Shown piece by piece: positions 7,337 to 15,140 of a stretch of DNA of 27,624 bases. The position numbers were made by a program, and so were the translations under genes. How positions within the stretch are numbered: position 1 is the first letter of the stretch; each line of letters starts with the position of its first letter. Source of the DNA: Bacteroidales bacterium UBA1176 (GTDB taxonomy: Bacteria; Bacteroidota; Bacteroidia; Bacteroidales; WCHB1-69); NCBI GenBank assembly GCA_002311645.1, contig DBYW01000042.1, positions 13,825 through 41,448 of the forward strand. Direction: 5' to 3'. The notes beneath the pieces are model-generated. The model saw only the letters and a list, made by a program, of their open reading frames with translations, did no database searches and was not told the origin of the DNA.

Positions 7337-7948
7337 TTATTTCACTTTGAAATCGAAAAGTTTTTCGCCTTCAAGGAAACCTTGCAGGCGGTCGTTGATG
7401 TGGACGGGGCCGATGCCGACGGGGGTGCCGGTGAAGATGATATCGCCCGTCTTCAAGGTCATAAAGCGGGAGACGTAGGCGATGATCTGGTCGATGGTGA
7501 AGAGCATGTCGCCGCTATAGCCTTCCTGCACTTTTTGGTCGTTGAGCATCAGATGGAAATGCAGGTTCTGTAGGCCTTGGAACCGGCTTTTGGGCAGGAA
7601 CTTGCCCACTACAGCCGATCCGTCAAAGGCTTTGGCAATTTCCCAGGGCTCGCCTTGTTCAATGCACTTGCGCTGCAGGTCGCGTGCGGTAAAGTCCACC
7701 CCCAATCCAATCTCCTCATAGTACAAGTGGGCGAACTTCTCTTGGATGCATTTGCCCAAACGGTTGATTTTCACGATGATTTCTGTCTCATAATCCACCT
7801 GCTCGGAAAAATCAGGCAGGAAAAAGGGACGGTTGCGGCGCGTGATGGCATTTTCTTGTTTGAGAAAAAACACAGGCTCCTTGGGCACAGAGTGCTTGAG
7901 CTCGGCAGCATGTGCGGCATAATTCCGACCAATGCAGATGAATTTCAT
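7337..7948 (-). CDS. Fumarylacetoacetate hydrolase (FAH) family enzyme, acylpyruvase-like
   Basis: 203 residues, the compact FAHD1/YcgM-like form of the FAH family; cytoplasmic metal-dependent hydrolase or decarboxylase of beta-diketo or oxo acids. Visible features: N-terminal KFICIGRNYAAHAAEL, metal-ligand segment VDYETEIIV, GLGVDFTARDLQRKC carrying a metal-binding aspartate, WEIAKAFDGSAVVG, and the C-terminal KTGDIIFTGTPVGIGPV. These are the conserved family blocks in the expected order. It starts 2 bp after the PorT-like gene stop, so the two are very likely translated from one transcript. The precise substrate (acylpyruvate, oxaloacetate) cannot be read from the sequence. Confidence 0.92.
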   Translation of the reverse strand: MKFICIGRNYAAHAAELKHSVPKEPVFFLKQENAITRRNRPFFLPDFSEQVDYETEIIVKINRLGKCIQEKFAHLYYEEIGLGVDFTARDLQRKCIEQGEPWEIAKAFDGSAVVGKFLPKSRFQGLQNLHFHLMLNDQKVQEGYSGDMLFTIDQIIAYVSRFMTLKTGDIIFTGTPVGIGPVHINDRLQGFLEGEKLFDFKVK

Positions 7949-7950
7949 CT

Positions 7951-8736
7951 TTACAGGAAGTTCATGTGGATAACTAACTCGAAATAGCCGATTTGCGCTT
8001 TGGGGTTAACTTTCAGCACGCTGTTGTAAGCTTGGTCGCGGCCTTTGAAGAAGTTGGTCAGCGAGTGCACATAGTTGGCCATGATACCGGCCCTCATTTT
8101 CGGGGTGACAGCATACTCGAAGCCCATGCCCGCGTAAAAAGCCTCCTTGAGGACGAAAGCTTTGTCGTAGGGCTGCCGTTCTCTCGACCAGAGTTCGTCG
8201 CCTAAAATGCAGCCGTCGACATGCGACGAGCGTAGCAACAAGCTGTTGTATAAACCGGCATTGCCGCAAACGTAGAAATTGTTGATGGAGTTGGTCTTCA
8301 GGGTGACGCCAACCGGTATGGTGAGGTACATGGCGCGGTAGGTGCGATGGATGTCAGCCACAGTGCCGCCGATATTGGGCAGGATGACGCTGTCGCTGAG
8401 AGCAAGTTTGCCACCGATGTGTTCCAGAAAGATGCCGGTGGAGACGTAGTAGTTCTTGCCTTTGGTGAGATTGACGTTGATGGGTATGCCGTAGCGCATG
8501 CCTGCGACAATGCCGTCGCGTTCGTGCCCCGGAGTTTTGGAGTACATCCAGTCGAAGGAGGGCGCGAAGGCTAATCCGAAATTGATGCGGGCACCCTCGC
8601 CGTTGTCTTTGTTTAGGCCGGCGGGATAGACGTGCCGCGGCTTGTGAGGGGTGCGGGGCGTGCGGCTTTGCTGGGCAAAGGTCGGGACGACCAGCGCGAA
8701 GCAGAGTATTGTGAAGAGCAGGATTGTTCTTTTCAT
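7951..8736 (-). CDS. PorT-like outer-membrane beta-barrel protein
   Basis: 261 residues from the ATG at 8736; a longer frame starting at 8799 would overlap ruvB and is rejected. Signal peptide MKRTILLFTILCFALVVPTFAQ, then a basic Arg/Pro/His-rich stretch (about 23-38), then alternating amphipathic strands typical of small Bacteroidetes outer-membrane barrels: INFGLAFAPSFDWMY, RYGIPINVNLTKGKNYYVST, YLTIPVGVTLKTNS, AFYAGMGFEYAVTPKMRAG and a last strand FELVIHMNFL ending in an aromatic residue. It fits the PorT-family/OMP_b-brl_2 type. Whether it is the type IX secretion protein PorT itself is not shown. It sits 10 bp after ruvB and 2 bp before the FAH gene. Confidence 0.72.
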   Translation of the reverse strand: MKRTILLFTILCFALVVPTFAQQSRTPRTPHKPRHVYPAGLNKDNGEGARINFGLAFAPSFDWMYSKTPGHERDGIVAGMRYGIPINVNLTKGKNYYVSTGIFLEHIGGKLALSDSVILPNIGGTVADIHRTYRAMYLTIPVGVTLKTNSINNFYVCGNAGLYNSLLLRSSHVDGCILGDELWSRERQPYDKAFVLKEAFYAGMGFEYAVTPKMRAGIMANYVHSLTNFFKGRDQAYNSVLKVNPKAQIGYFELVIHMNFL

Positions 8737-8746
8737 ATTCGTGAAT

Positions 8747-9772
8747 TTAAAACAGTTCGGGTTGGGAGGCTGTGTATCGGCTTTTGCCAAGGTGTGCATA
8801 AGCTAAGTCGGTGGCTTCGCGTCCACGGGGCGTGCGCATCAGATAGCCCTCCTGGATGAGGAACGGCTCGTAGACCTCCTCGATGGTGCCAGGGTCGTCG
8901 CTCACGGCGGTGGCGATGGTGGTCAACCCCACAGGACCGCCCTTGAACTTGTCGATGATGGTGCTCAAGATGCGGTTGTCCATCTCATCGAGGCCGTGTT
9001 GGTCGACGTTGAGAGCCTTAAGGGCGATTTGGGTGATGGGCAGGGTGATGGTCCCGTCGCCCTTGATTTGGGCAAAATCGCGCACGCGACGCAGCAGGAG
9101 ATTCGCGATGCGGGGCGTGCCACGGCTGCGGGATGCGATCTCGTAAGCCGCGTCTTCATGGATGGGGATGTCGAGAATGTCAGCAGAGCGGTGGATGATC
9201 TTGCCGAGTGTCTCAGTATCGTAATATTGGAGTCGGAGGTTGATGCCGAATCGGGAACGCAACGGTGCTGTCAGTAGGCCAGACCGTGTGGTCGCGCCCA
9301 CCAAAGTGAAGGGATTGAGAGAGATCTGCACACTGCGCGCGCTGGGACCGCTGTCGATCATGATGTCGATTTTGTAGTCCTCCATGGCTGAATAGAGGTA
9401 CTCCTCCACCACGGGGGAAAGGCGGTGGATCTCGTCGATGAAGAGCACATCGTTCGGTTCCAAGTTGGTGAGCAGGCCGGCCAAGTCGCCGGGTTTGTCA
9501 ATGACGGGACCGGAAGTGGTGCGCACGTTGACGCCCATCTCATTGCCAATGATGTGCGACAAGGTGGTCTTGCCCAAACCGGGAGGACCGTGCAGAAGCA
9601 CATGGTCGAGGGCTTCACCACGTGCCTTGGCCGCGCGCACAAAGACGATGATGTTGTCCAAGACCTGCTGCTGTCCTTGGAAATCCTTGAACACAGTGGG
9701 GCGTATGGCGCGCTCCATCTCTTTGTCGGCAGACGACAACCGTTTGGCTGAAGGATCTAAGTTCTCGTTCAT
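8747..9772 (-). CDS. ruvB: Holliday junction branch migration ATPase RuvB
   Basis: 341 residues, normal RuvB length. An AAA+ motor that forms hexamers on DNA either side of a RuvA-bound Holliday junction and drives branch migration. Visible: RPTVFKDFQGQQQVLDNI, Walker A GPPGLGKTT (62-70), Walker B FIDEIH (111-116), the sensor block VGATTRSGLLTAPLRSRFG with the arginine-finger region, RSRGTPRIANLLLRRVRDFA, and the C-terminal winged-helix DNA-binding part with DEMDNRIL and FLIQEGYLMRTPRGREAT. It follows the TPR lipoprotein by 2 bp. Its partner ruvA is in the same window, about 13 kb upstream in transcription order, not adjacent. Confidence 0.98.
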   Translation of the reverse strand: MNENLDPSAKRLSSADKEMERAIRPTVFKDFQGQQQVLDNIIVFVRAAKARGEALDHVLLHGPPGLGKTTLSHIIGNEMGVNVRTTSGPVIDKPGDLAGLLTNLEPNDVLFIDEIHRLSPVVEEYLYSAMEDYKIDIMIDSGPSARSVQISLNPFTLVGATTRSGLLTAPLRSRFGINLRLQYYDTETLGKIIHRSADILDIPIHEDAAYEIASRSRGTPRIANLLLRRVRDFAQIKGDGTITLPITQIALKALNVDQHGLDEMDNRILSTIIDKFKGGPVGLTTIATAVSDDPGTIEEVYEPFLIQEGYLMRTPRGREATDLAYAHLGKSRYTASQPELF

Positions 9773-9774
9773 GG

Positions 9775-10779
9775 CTATCGGCTTTGCAGTTTGTCTAAAC
9801 GGTTTAGCCCCGCAATAGCAGGTTCAAAATTGGTTTCCAACTTCAAGGCCGCCTGGTAGTCACGGCGCGCTTTGTCGTATTGACCGAGATACTCGTAGGC
9901 GACACCTCGGTTGCAGACGGAGTAGACGAAATTGGGATTGGCTTCAATGGCTCGGGTGAAAAGTTTTGCGGCTTCGTCGTAACGCGCCAAGCTGTCATCC
10001 AAGTATATGTAGCCTAAGTTGTTGAGCGCCGGGATGTTCTTAGGGTCAATCTCTATCACGGTCTTGTACTCCTGTTCGGCATTCTCCAATTGGCCCATGT
10101 CCTGATACATCTTGCCGAGGTTGTAACGGATTTCGACGTTGTTGGGGTCGGAAGCAAGACCGTTTTGATAGTAGCTGATGGCCAATGGGTTATTGTGCTG
10201 TTGGTAGAAATAACCCAGTTCTAAGAATGCCTTGGTCTCCTTGGGGTCTTGGTCGATGACTAACTGCAGGGTGCGCAAGTAGTCGGCGGTGTCGCGTTGC
10301 TCCTTGAGCATGAATGCTTTGATGAGGTAGGCCTTGGGGTTGAAGGGTTGGCGTTGCACGGCATCGTCTATGGTGGCGCTACATTGTTCCATCATGCGTA
10401 GATGGAAGTATAGTTCCGCCAATTTGAGGCGGGCTTCGTTGTTGTCCGGATCTTTGGTGATGGCAGTCTGTAGCATCTCTTCGGCCAAGTCTGTTTCGCG
10501 CTGGGCAAAATAGAGGTCTGAGAGCTTGACGTAGTATTTGCTGCTGTCGGGTTGAAGCCGGATGGCGGTCTGCATGTCAGCGATGCCTTTGTCCACGTTT
10601 TGGTGGTAATAGTAATAGTCGGCGCGCTGGTAGTAGAGTTCAGCGCGCTTGGGGTGCCGGTCGATGTTCTTGCATAGCTCAGCCAGCTCCTTGGGCATGT
10701 CGGCATACCGGTTCTTGTTTTTGCAACTATAACCGAAGATTAGCAATAATGCCAATAGGCAGGTGATAATTCTTTTCAT
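9775..10779 (-). CDS. TPR-repeat lipoprotein
   Basis: 334 residues from the ATG at 10779; a longer frame would begin in the low-complexity spacer and is rejected. The signal MKRIITCLLALLLIFGYSC is a lipoprotein signal with Cys19 as the likely lipidated residue. The rest is about eight tetratricopeptide repeats from residue about 40 to the end, for example AELYYQRADYYYYHQNVDKG, VEIRYNLGKMYQDMGQLENA and YSVCNRGVAYEYLGQYDKA. It is probably a periplasmic-facing scaffold on the inner or outer membrane. It lies between recA and ruvB and is 2 bp from ruvB, so it is likely co-transcribed; no functional link to recombination is visible. Several Bacteroidetes TPR lipoproteins act in secretion or envelope assembly, but no specific match is claimed. 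Confidence 0.85.
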   Translation of the reverse strand: MKRIITCLLALLLIFGYSCKNKNRYADMPKELAELCKNIDRHPKRAELYYQRADYYYYHQNVDKGIADMQTAIRLQPDSSKYYVKLSDLYFAQRETDLAEEMLQTAITKDPDNNEARLKLAELYFHLRMMEQCSATIDDAVQRQPFNPKAYLIKAFMLKEQRDTADYLRTLQLVIDQDPKETKAFLELGYFYQQHNNPLAISYYQNGLASDPNNVEIRYNLGKMYQDMGQLENAEQEYKTVIEIDPKNIPALNNLGYIYLDDSLARYDEAAKLFTRAIEANPNFVYSVCNRGVAYEYLGQYDKARRDYQAALKLETNFEPAIAGLNRLDKLQSR

Positions 10780-10855
10780 TCTGTCATTTTTTGCTTTTGG
10801 TTCTTGGTTTTTCGTTTTTGGAGACCAACAGCCAATAGCCAAAGGCCAATAGCAA
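10780..10855. repeat. Low-complexity spacer of near-tandem 6-8-nt units between recA and TPR gene
   Basis: On the minus strand this 76-bp spacer reads as degenerate units around CTATTGG, CTTTGG, CTATTGG and CTGTTGG, then an AAAAACG/AAAAACC/AAGAACC/AAAAGC series. Read in frame with the TPR gene it gives a lysine/asparagine/glutamate-rich peptide (KTKNQEPKAKN), which explains the spuriously long frame. Confidence 0.6.
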
Positions 10856-11878
10856 CTATTTCATGTTATCTCTAATGGCGGCACGGATTTTGGCTTCGAG
10901 TTCGTCCGCCAGTTCGGGGTTGTCAGCCAAAAGGGTCTTGACGGCTTCGCGGCCTTGGGCTAATTTGCTTTCGCCGTAGGAGAACCAGGAACCTGATTTC
11001 TTGATGATGCCGTATTCGACGCCGAGGTCGACGATTTCTCCGGTCTTGGAGATGCCTTCGCCGAACATGATGTCGAATTCTGCTTGACGGAACGGGGGAG
11101 CCACCTTGTTCTTGACGACTTTGACCTTGACATGGTTGCCGATGGAAGTGTCACCATCCTTGATCTGGGCTTGGCGGCGGATGTCCAGACGCACGGAAGC
11201 GTAGAATTTCAGGGCGTTGCCGCCGGTGGTGGTCTCTGGATTTCCGAAAAGAATGCCGATCTTCTCGCGCAACTGGTTGATGAAAATGCAACAGCAACCC
11301 GTTTTGTTGATGGTGGCTGTGAGCTTGCGGAGGGCTTGCGACATCAAGCGGGCTTGCAGACCGACTTTGGAGTCGCCCATGTCGCCTTCAATCTCGCTCT
11401 TTGGGGTGAGGGCGGCCACAGAGTCGATGACGATGATGTCGATGGCACCGGAACGGATGAGGTTGTCGGCGATTTCCAAGGCCTGCTCGCCGTTGTCGGG
11501 TTGCGAGATGAGCAGGTCGGAGGTGTTGACCCCCAATTTCTCGGCATAGAAGCGGTCGAATGCATGTTCCGCATCGATGAAAGCGGCGATGCCGCCCTGC
11601 TTCTGGGCCTCAGCGATGGCGTGTATGGCCAACGTTGTCTTACCGGATGATTCCGGTCCGTATATTTCTATGATTCTGCCTTTGGGAAAGCCGCCCACGC
11701 CTAATGCGGTGTCCAATCCGATCGAGCCCGTGGAGATGACGTCCATCTCTTCCACTTTCGTGTCGCCCATTCTCATGATGGATCCCTTTCCAAAGGTCTT
11801 CTCCAATTTTTCCAGAGTAGAGTTGAGGACTTTCAGTTTCTCGGCATTTATGCCTTTCTTGTTTTCTTCATTTTCCAT
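10856..11878 (-). CDS. recA: Recombinase RecA
   Basis: 340 residues. ATP-dependent strand-exchange protein that forms filaments on single-stranded DNA and activates the SOS co-protease function. Visible: the N-terminal oligomerisation helix region with LEKTFGKGSIMRMGD, Walker A GPESSGKTT (74-82), the Walker B-type block IDIIVIDSVAALTPKSEIEG, loop L1/L2 segments with QLREKIGILFGNPETTTGGNALKFYAS, and a C-terminal domain that is shorter and less acidic than that of E. coli. The ATG at 11878 lies 33 bp downstream of a candidate -7 box that overlaps a long inverted repeat. recA is followed by a repeat-rich spacer and the TPR gene. Confidence 0.98.
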   Translation of the reverse strand: MENEENKKGINAEKLKVLNSTLEKLEKTFGKGSIMRMGDTKVEEMDVISTGSIGLDTALGVGGFPKGRIIEIYGPESSGKTTLAIHAIAEAQKQGGIAAFIDAEHAFDRFYAEKLGVNTSDLLISQPDNGEQALEIADNLIRSGAIDIIVIDSVAALTPKSEIEGDMGDSKVGLQARLMSQALRKLTATINKTGCCCIFINQLREKIGILFGNPETTTGGNALKFYASVRLDIRRQAQIKDGDTSIGNHVKVKVVKNKVAPPFRQAEFDIMFGEGISKTGEIVDLGVEYGIIKKSGSWFSYGESKLAQGREAVKTLLADNPELADELEAKIRAAIRDNMK

Positions 11879-11910
11879 ATTCAGTATAGGTCTTAGTTTT
11901 TATTGGAGCG

Positions 11911-11918
11911 CAAAAATA
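11911..11918 (-). promoter_or_regulatory. Candidate -7 box (TATTTTTG) of recA
   Basis: The minus strand reads TATTTTTG, matching TAnnTTTG, 32 bp ahead of the recA ATG. Seven of its eight bases lie within the left arm of the inverted repeat at 11912-11951. No clean -33 TTTG is seen. Confidence 0.5.
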
Positions 11919-11951
11919 CGCAATTTTCGCATACGAAAATCGCGTATTTTT
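11912..11951. promoter_or_regulatory. 18-bp inverted repeat with 4-bp centre upstream of recA
   Basis: Arms 11912-11929 and 11934-11951 are complementary except for one position; the centre is CATA. The left arm starts AAAAATACGC and the right arm ends GCGTATTTTT. It could be an operator overlapping the recA promoter or a bidirectional terminator-like hairpin at the purD end. The A-tract/stem/T-tract form allows both readings. Confidence 0.6.
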
Positions 11952-12047
11952 AGGAGTTGATAGTTAAAATGATTTTTTTTGTTTGTTGATTGTCAATACT
12001 ATGGATGTTTCTTAACAATCAATTCTAAAATGTGTTTCGGAGGAATG

Positions 12048-13295
12048 TCAGATTGCTTGCCAGCCGATATCCTTTCGGAAGAAGAGTCCCTCGGCGGAAA
12101 TCTGTGCCACGCCGTTGTAAGCGTCGCGCTGTGCTTCTGCGAGGGTTCCTCCTTGCCCGATGACGCACAATACGCGCCCTCCGTTGGAGAGCCATTGGCC
12201 ATTGTCGTGTTTGGTGCCCATGTGCAGCAGCAGGTTGGGGACGGCATCGAGGTTGCCGAGGGGCAAGTTTTTGGGGTAGGAGCCAGGGTATCCGTTCGCG
12301 GCCATCACCACGCCCAAGTAAGCTTGGTCGTTGTATTGCACCGTGACGGGCTTGTGGTCGAGAATATCGAGAATCATCTGCAGAAGATCGCTCTTAAGGC
12401 GCGCGAGCACCACTTCTGTCTCGGGGTCGCCGAATCGGGCGTTGAACTCAATGACTTTGGGGCCGTCGGCGGTGAGCATGAGGCCGCCGTAGAGGATGCC
12501 GCAGAAAGGACGGCCCTCTTGGACTAACGCTTTAGCCGTGGGCTTCATGATGTGCTCCACAGCCCAGTCGACCTGCTCTTGTGGAATGAAGGGCACTGGG
12601 GTGTAGGCTCCCATGCCTCCGGTGTTGGGACCTTGGTCGCCATCGTGGGCGCGCTTGTGGTCTTGAGCCACACCGATGGGCACCACCTGCTCACCGTTGA
12701 CCATTGCGAAGAGGGAGAACTCGGGACCTTGCAGGAACTCTTCCATCACCACCTTACCTTGGCCGAAGCGGTTGTCGAGCAGCATGTCGCGCAAGGCATT
12801 GTCTGCTTCCTCGTGGGTCATGGCTACCACGACGCCCTTGCCGGCAGCGAGGCCGTCGTACTTTACAACAATGGGCGCACCGATTTCATCGAGGTAGGCC
12901 TTGGCAGGCTCGTATTCCTCAAAAGTGCGGAATTTGGCTGTGGGGATGTCGTACTGGTCCATCAGCTCCTTGGCGAATTGTTTGCTGCCCTCGATGAGAG
13001 CCGCTTCTTTCGTGGGGGCGAAGATGGCAATGCCCGCTTTCTGGAAGGCGTTGGCGATGCCAGCCATCAAAGCGGCTTCGGGCCCCACAACCGTAAGGTC
13101 GATGTTGTTGCTGCGGGCAAAATCCAGCAAGCCTTGCGTGTCGGTTTCCTCCAAGGGAACACGCACGGCGTTGGGCAGGTTGAGCATCCCGTCATTGCCG
13201 GGTGCCAGAAAGAGTTGGGGCTGTATGGGGGATTGCGCCAGTTTCCAGGCGATGGCGTGTTCGCGGCCGCCACGACCGACAATCAGTATTTTCAT
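12048..13295 (-). CDS. purD: Phosphoribosylamine--glycine ligase (GARS)
   Basis: 415 residues, usual length. It catalyses the second step of purine synthesis, ATP + 5-phosphoribosylamine + glycine to GAR, as an ATP-grasp enzyme in the cytoplasm. Visible: N-terminal KILIVGRGGREHAIAWKLA, VVGPEAALMAGIA, the ATP-grasp core with APIVVKYDGLAAGKGVVVA, NTGGMGAYTPVPF, GILYGGLMLTADGPKVIEFN followed by ARFGDPETEVV (metal-binding Glu and Asn). It starts 2 bp after the stop-side end of its position in line with the MltF-like gene just downstream, so the two are probably co-transcribed. After its stop, 169 bp separate it from recA. Confidence 0.98.
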   Translation of the reverse strand: MKILIVGRGGREHAIAWKLAQSPIQPQLFLAPGNDGMLNLPNAVRVPLEETDTQGLLDFARSNNIDLTVVGPEAALMAGIANAFQKAGIAIFAPTKEAALIEGSKQFAKELMDQYDIPTAKFRTFEEYEPAKAYLDEIGAPIVVKYDGLAAGKGVVVAMTHEEADNALRDMLLDNRFGQGKVVMEEFLQGPEFSLFAMVNGEQVVPIGVAQDHKRAHDGDQGPNTGGMGAYTPVPFIPQEQVDWAVEHIMKPTAKALVQEGRPFCGILYGGLMLTADGPKVIEFNARFGDPETEVVLARLKSDLLQMILDILDHKPVTVQYNDQAYLGVVMAANGYPGSYPKNLPLGNLDAVPNLLLHMGTKHDNGQWLSNGGRVLCVIGQGGTLAEAQRDAYNGVAQISAEGLFFRKDIGWQAI

Positions 13296-13297
13296 TG

Positions 13298-14662
13298 CTA
13301 TTGTTTTGTATTTTGGTATCCAAGATAACGGGTCATCACCTCGTCAACATAGTTGACGGTGTGCTTGCCCGGATAATAACCGCATTTTACCACCGGATCG
13401 CTGTAGTATTCGCGGTGCGACTTGAGGATAAGGTATTCGGCCACTTCTTTCCAGTTGGAAGGATTGCCGCCATATTTCTCGCAAAGCGCGCGTGCGTCGA
13501 TAATGTGCCCGGGACCGGAATTGTAAGCGCCAGCTACAAAATAGTAAATCTGTGAGATGTCCACCTTGTCCTTGAAAATGTTGTAGAGGAAGCTGATGTA
13601 TTTGGCCCCTGCTATGAGTTGCTCCTCCACGGTCGAGGTGTCGGTGATGCCGTATCGTTCGCAAGTGACCGGCATCATCTGCATGATGCCGAAACTGCCG
13701 CCCATACCCAACACATCGGAATTGAAATGCGACTCCTGATAGACGATGGAGGACATGAAATGCCAGTCCAAACCTCGCTTGGCGCAAACCGACTGAATAA
13801 TCTTGTCGTAGGAAGAGATGCTGTTGCGCTTTTGGCCGAAGGAGTTTTGTATCAATTGCGACTCTCTGGACAGATAACGTGTGCAAAGCCTCTCGTACTG
13901 TTTTGTCTTCTTGAAGTTGTGCAACCACTGGTTGATAGTGTCGTTGAGGGTCGTGTTGTCAATGTTGAGCACCCAGGTGCGCGGAAAATTCTCGCCGATG
14001 CGGGGCCCGAGGGTGAGGTGCTTGTAGAAAGGAAGCATGGTGATGGCCACGTTGTAGTTGCACACTAAATAGTCGATAGCTTTATCCTCCAGCATATCGA
14101 AAAGGTCTTCGACAGTGAGGTCCACGTCGTGTTGGAGTTTCCAACTTTTTGGGTTGTCCAAGACACTGAAATCGACGCGATTGGTGTACATTTCTGAGGC
14201 GTGGACAATATGGGCGAGTGTGGTGTCGGGGTGTTTTTCCTTGCGCATGATGAGCACAGGGTAAGTATAGGAGTGGGGCTCCGATTGGAGAATGTATTCA
14301 GGGGTGAACAATTCTTTGTCGAAGTCGAATCCTACGATATCGTACTCGTTGGAAAGGCTTTTCATGAAGGCCTGGGCAGGATCGTTTTCAATGGAGATGG
14401 AGACAGGGCGTCCGAGATCCTTGCCCAACTGTTTGACGAGGTCGTATTGGAAACCAATGACAGAACCGTGGTAGACAAAATAGTCGGCGGCGTGGCAGAA
14501 AATGAGTGCGGATATGGTGTCGCTGTGCTGCTTTACCTTTTTCTCGTGCTTGAATTTGGGCACGAGAGGAGTATGTGCTATCCGTCCGTGCCAAAGGAGG
14601 AACGCTCCCAAAAGGAGCGTTGCCACCAACAGGAACAGATAACTATAGTGTTTCTTTTTCAA
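13298..14662 (-). CDS. MltF-like membrane-bound lytic transglycosylase
   Basis: 454 residues starting at TTG (14662): an in-frame TGA lies ten codons upstream and no ATG lies between. One N-terminal membrane segment (about 7-24) anchors the protein. Residues about 45-265 form a periplasmic amino-acid-binding-like (SBP_bac_3) domain, and about 280-440 an SLT lysozyme-like domain, the architecture of MltF. Catalytic Glu310 lies in VYQESHFN, followed by GMGGSFGIMQMMPVT and AGAYNSGPGH, the typical SLT motifs. It cleaves the MurNAc-GlcNAc bond of peptidoglycan to give 1,6-anhydro ends. Its stop is 2 bp upstream, in coordinate terms to the right, of the purD start, which follows it in transcription. 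Domain calls are firm; the MltF subtype is by architecture. Confidence 0.9.
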   Translation of the reverse strand: MKKKHYSYLFLLVATLLLGAFLLWHGRIAHTPLVPKFKHEKKVKQHSDTISALIFCHAADYFVYHGSVIGFQYDLVKQLGKDLGRPVSISIENDPAQAFMKSLSNEYDIVGFDFDKELFTPEYILQSEPHSYTYPVLIMRKEKHPDTTLAHIVHASEMYTNRVDFSVLDNPKSWKLQHDVDLTVEDLFDMLEDKAIDYLVCNYNVAITMLPFYKHLTLGPRIGENFPRTWVLNIDNTTLNDTINQWLHNFKKTKQYERLCTRYLSRESQLIQNSFGQKRNSISSYDKIIQSVCAKRGLDWHFMSSIVYQESHFNSDVLGMGGSFGIMQMMPVTCERYGITDTSTVEEQLIAGAKYISFLYNIFKDKVDISQIYYFVAGAYNSGPGHIIDARALCEKYGGNPSNWKEVAEYLILKSHREYYSDPVVKCGYYPGKHTVNYVDEVMTRYLGYQNTKQ

Positions 14663-14735
14663 GATTTTAGGATTGGTAGTTCCCCCTTTTCAAGCTCCGG
14701 GGGAAATGGGAGCGTAGAGGCAGGAGAGCCTGTCG

Positions 14736-15134
14736 CTATCGGGTCTCCATCAGCAGCACGAGTTTCTCCGTGGTTTCGCTTTCGTAGAGCTGGATTTGGG
14801 CGGAACCGGTATAGAGAATGCTATCGACAGTGCCGTTCAAGTTGTGAATGGTGTCATAATAGGTGACATTCACATCAAGCAGGGCGGGGTAGTCGAACAC
14901 GTGAAGGAAGACACCTTGGCTGTCGGTGAAACCTTCTGCTTGGGCGTAGTCGGCGTATTCTTCTTTTCCAACAACCACGTAGGCATTGGCGGCCACCTTG
15001 CCGGTGTCCACGCCGTCAAAAAGACGGCATACCACTTTCATGGTGCAGCTATAGTTGTGTTCGCATTGGGTGAACAGCAACAATGCACTCGAAAGCAGCA
15101 AAAGGGCGGGAATTATAATCTTGATTTTTTTCAT
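14736..15134 (-). CDS. Small lipoprotein, paralogue of its upstream neighbour
   Basis: 132 residues. A lipoprotein signal with lipobox ending LFTQC (Cys24). The mature part has an Ig/transthyretin-like look: CTMKVVCRLFDGVDTGKVAANAYVVV, then GFTDSQGVFLHVFDYPALLDVNVT and IQLYESETTEKLVLLME. These blocks correspond one by one to those of the 156-residue lipoprotein encoded 6 bp upstream, so the two are tandem paralogues. No family name is recognised. It is probably membrane-anchored and co-transcribed with its neighbour; the MltF-like gene follows after 73 bp. Confidence 0.75.
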   Translation of the reverse strand: MKKIKIIIPALLLLSSALLLFTQCEHNYSCTMKVVCRLFDGVDTGKVAANAYVVVGKEEYADYAQAEGFTDSQGVFLHVFDYPALLDVNVTYYDTIHNLNGTVDSILYTGSAQIQLYESETTEKLVLLMETR

Positions 15135-15140
15135 CTCTTT

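Noticed and set aside
8737..8799. Longer start for the PorT-like protein (21 extra residues)
   Set aside because: It would overlap ruvB and puts non-signal sequence ahead of a clear signal peptide beginning at 8736.
11986..12022. TTGATTGT/ACAATCAA inverted repeat as a purD terminator
   Set aside because: The stem is only 8 bp with a 21-nt loop, and on the transcribed strand it is followed by A's, not a U-run.
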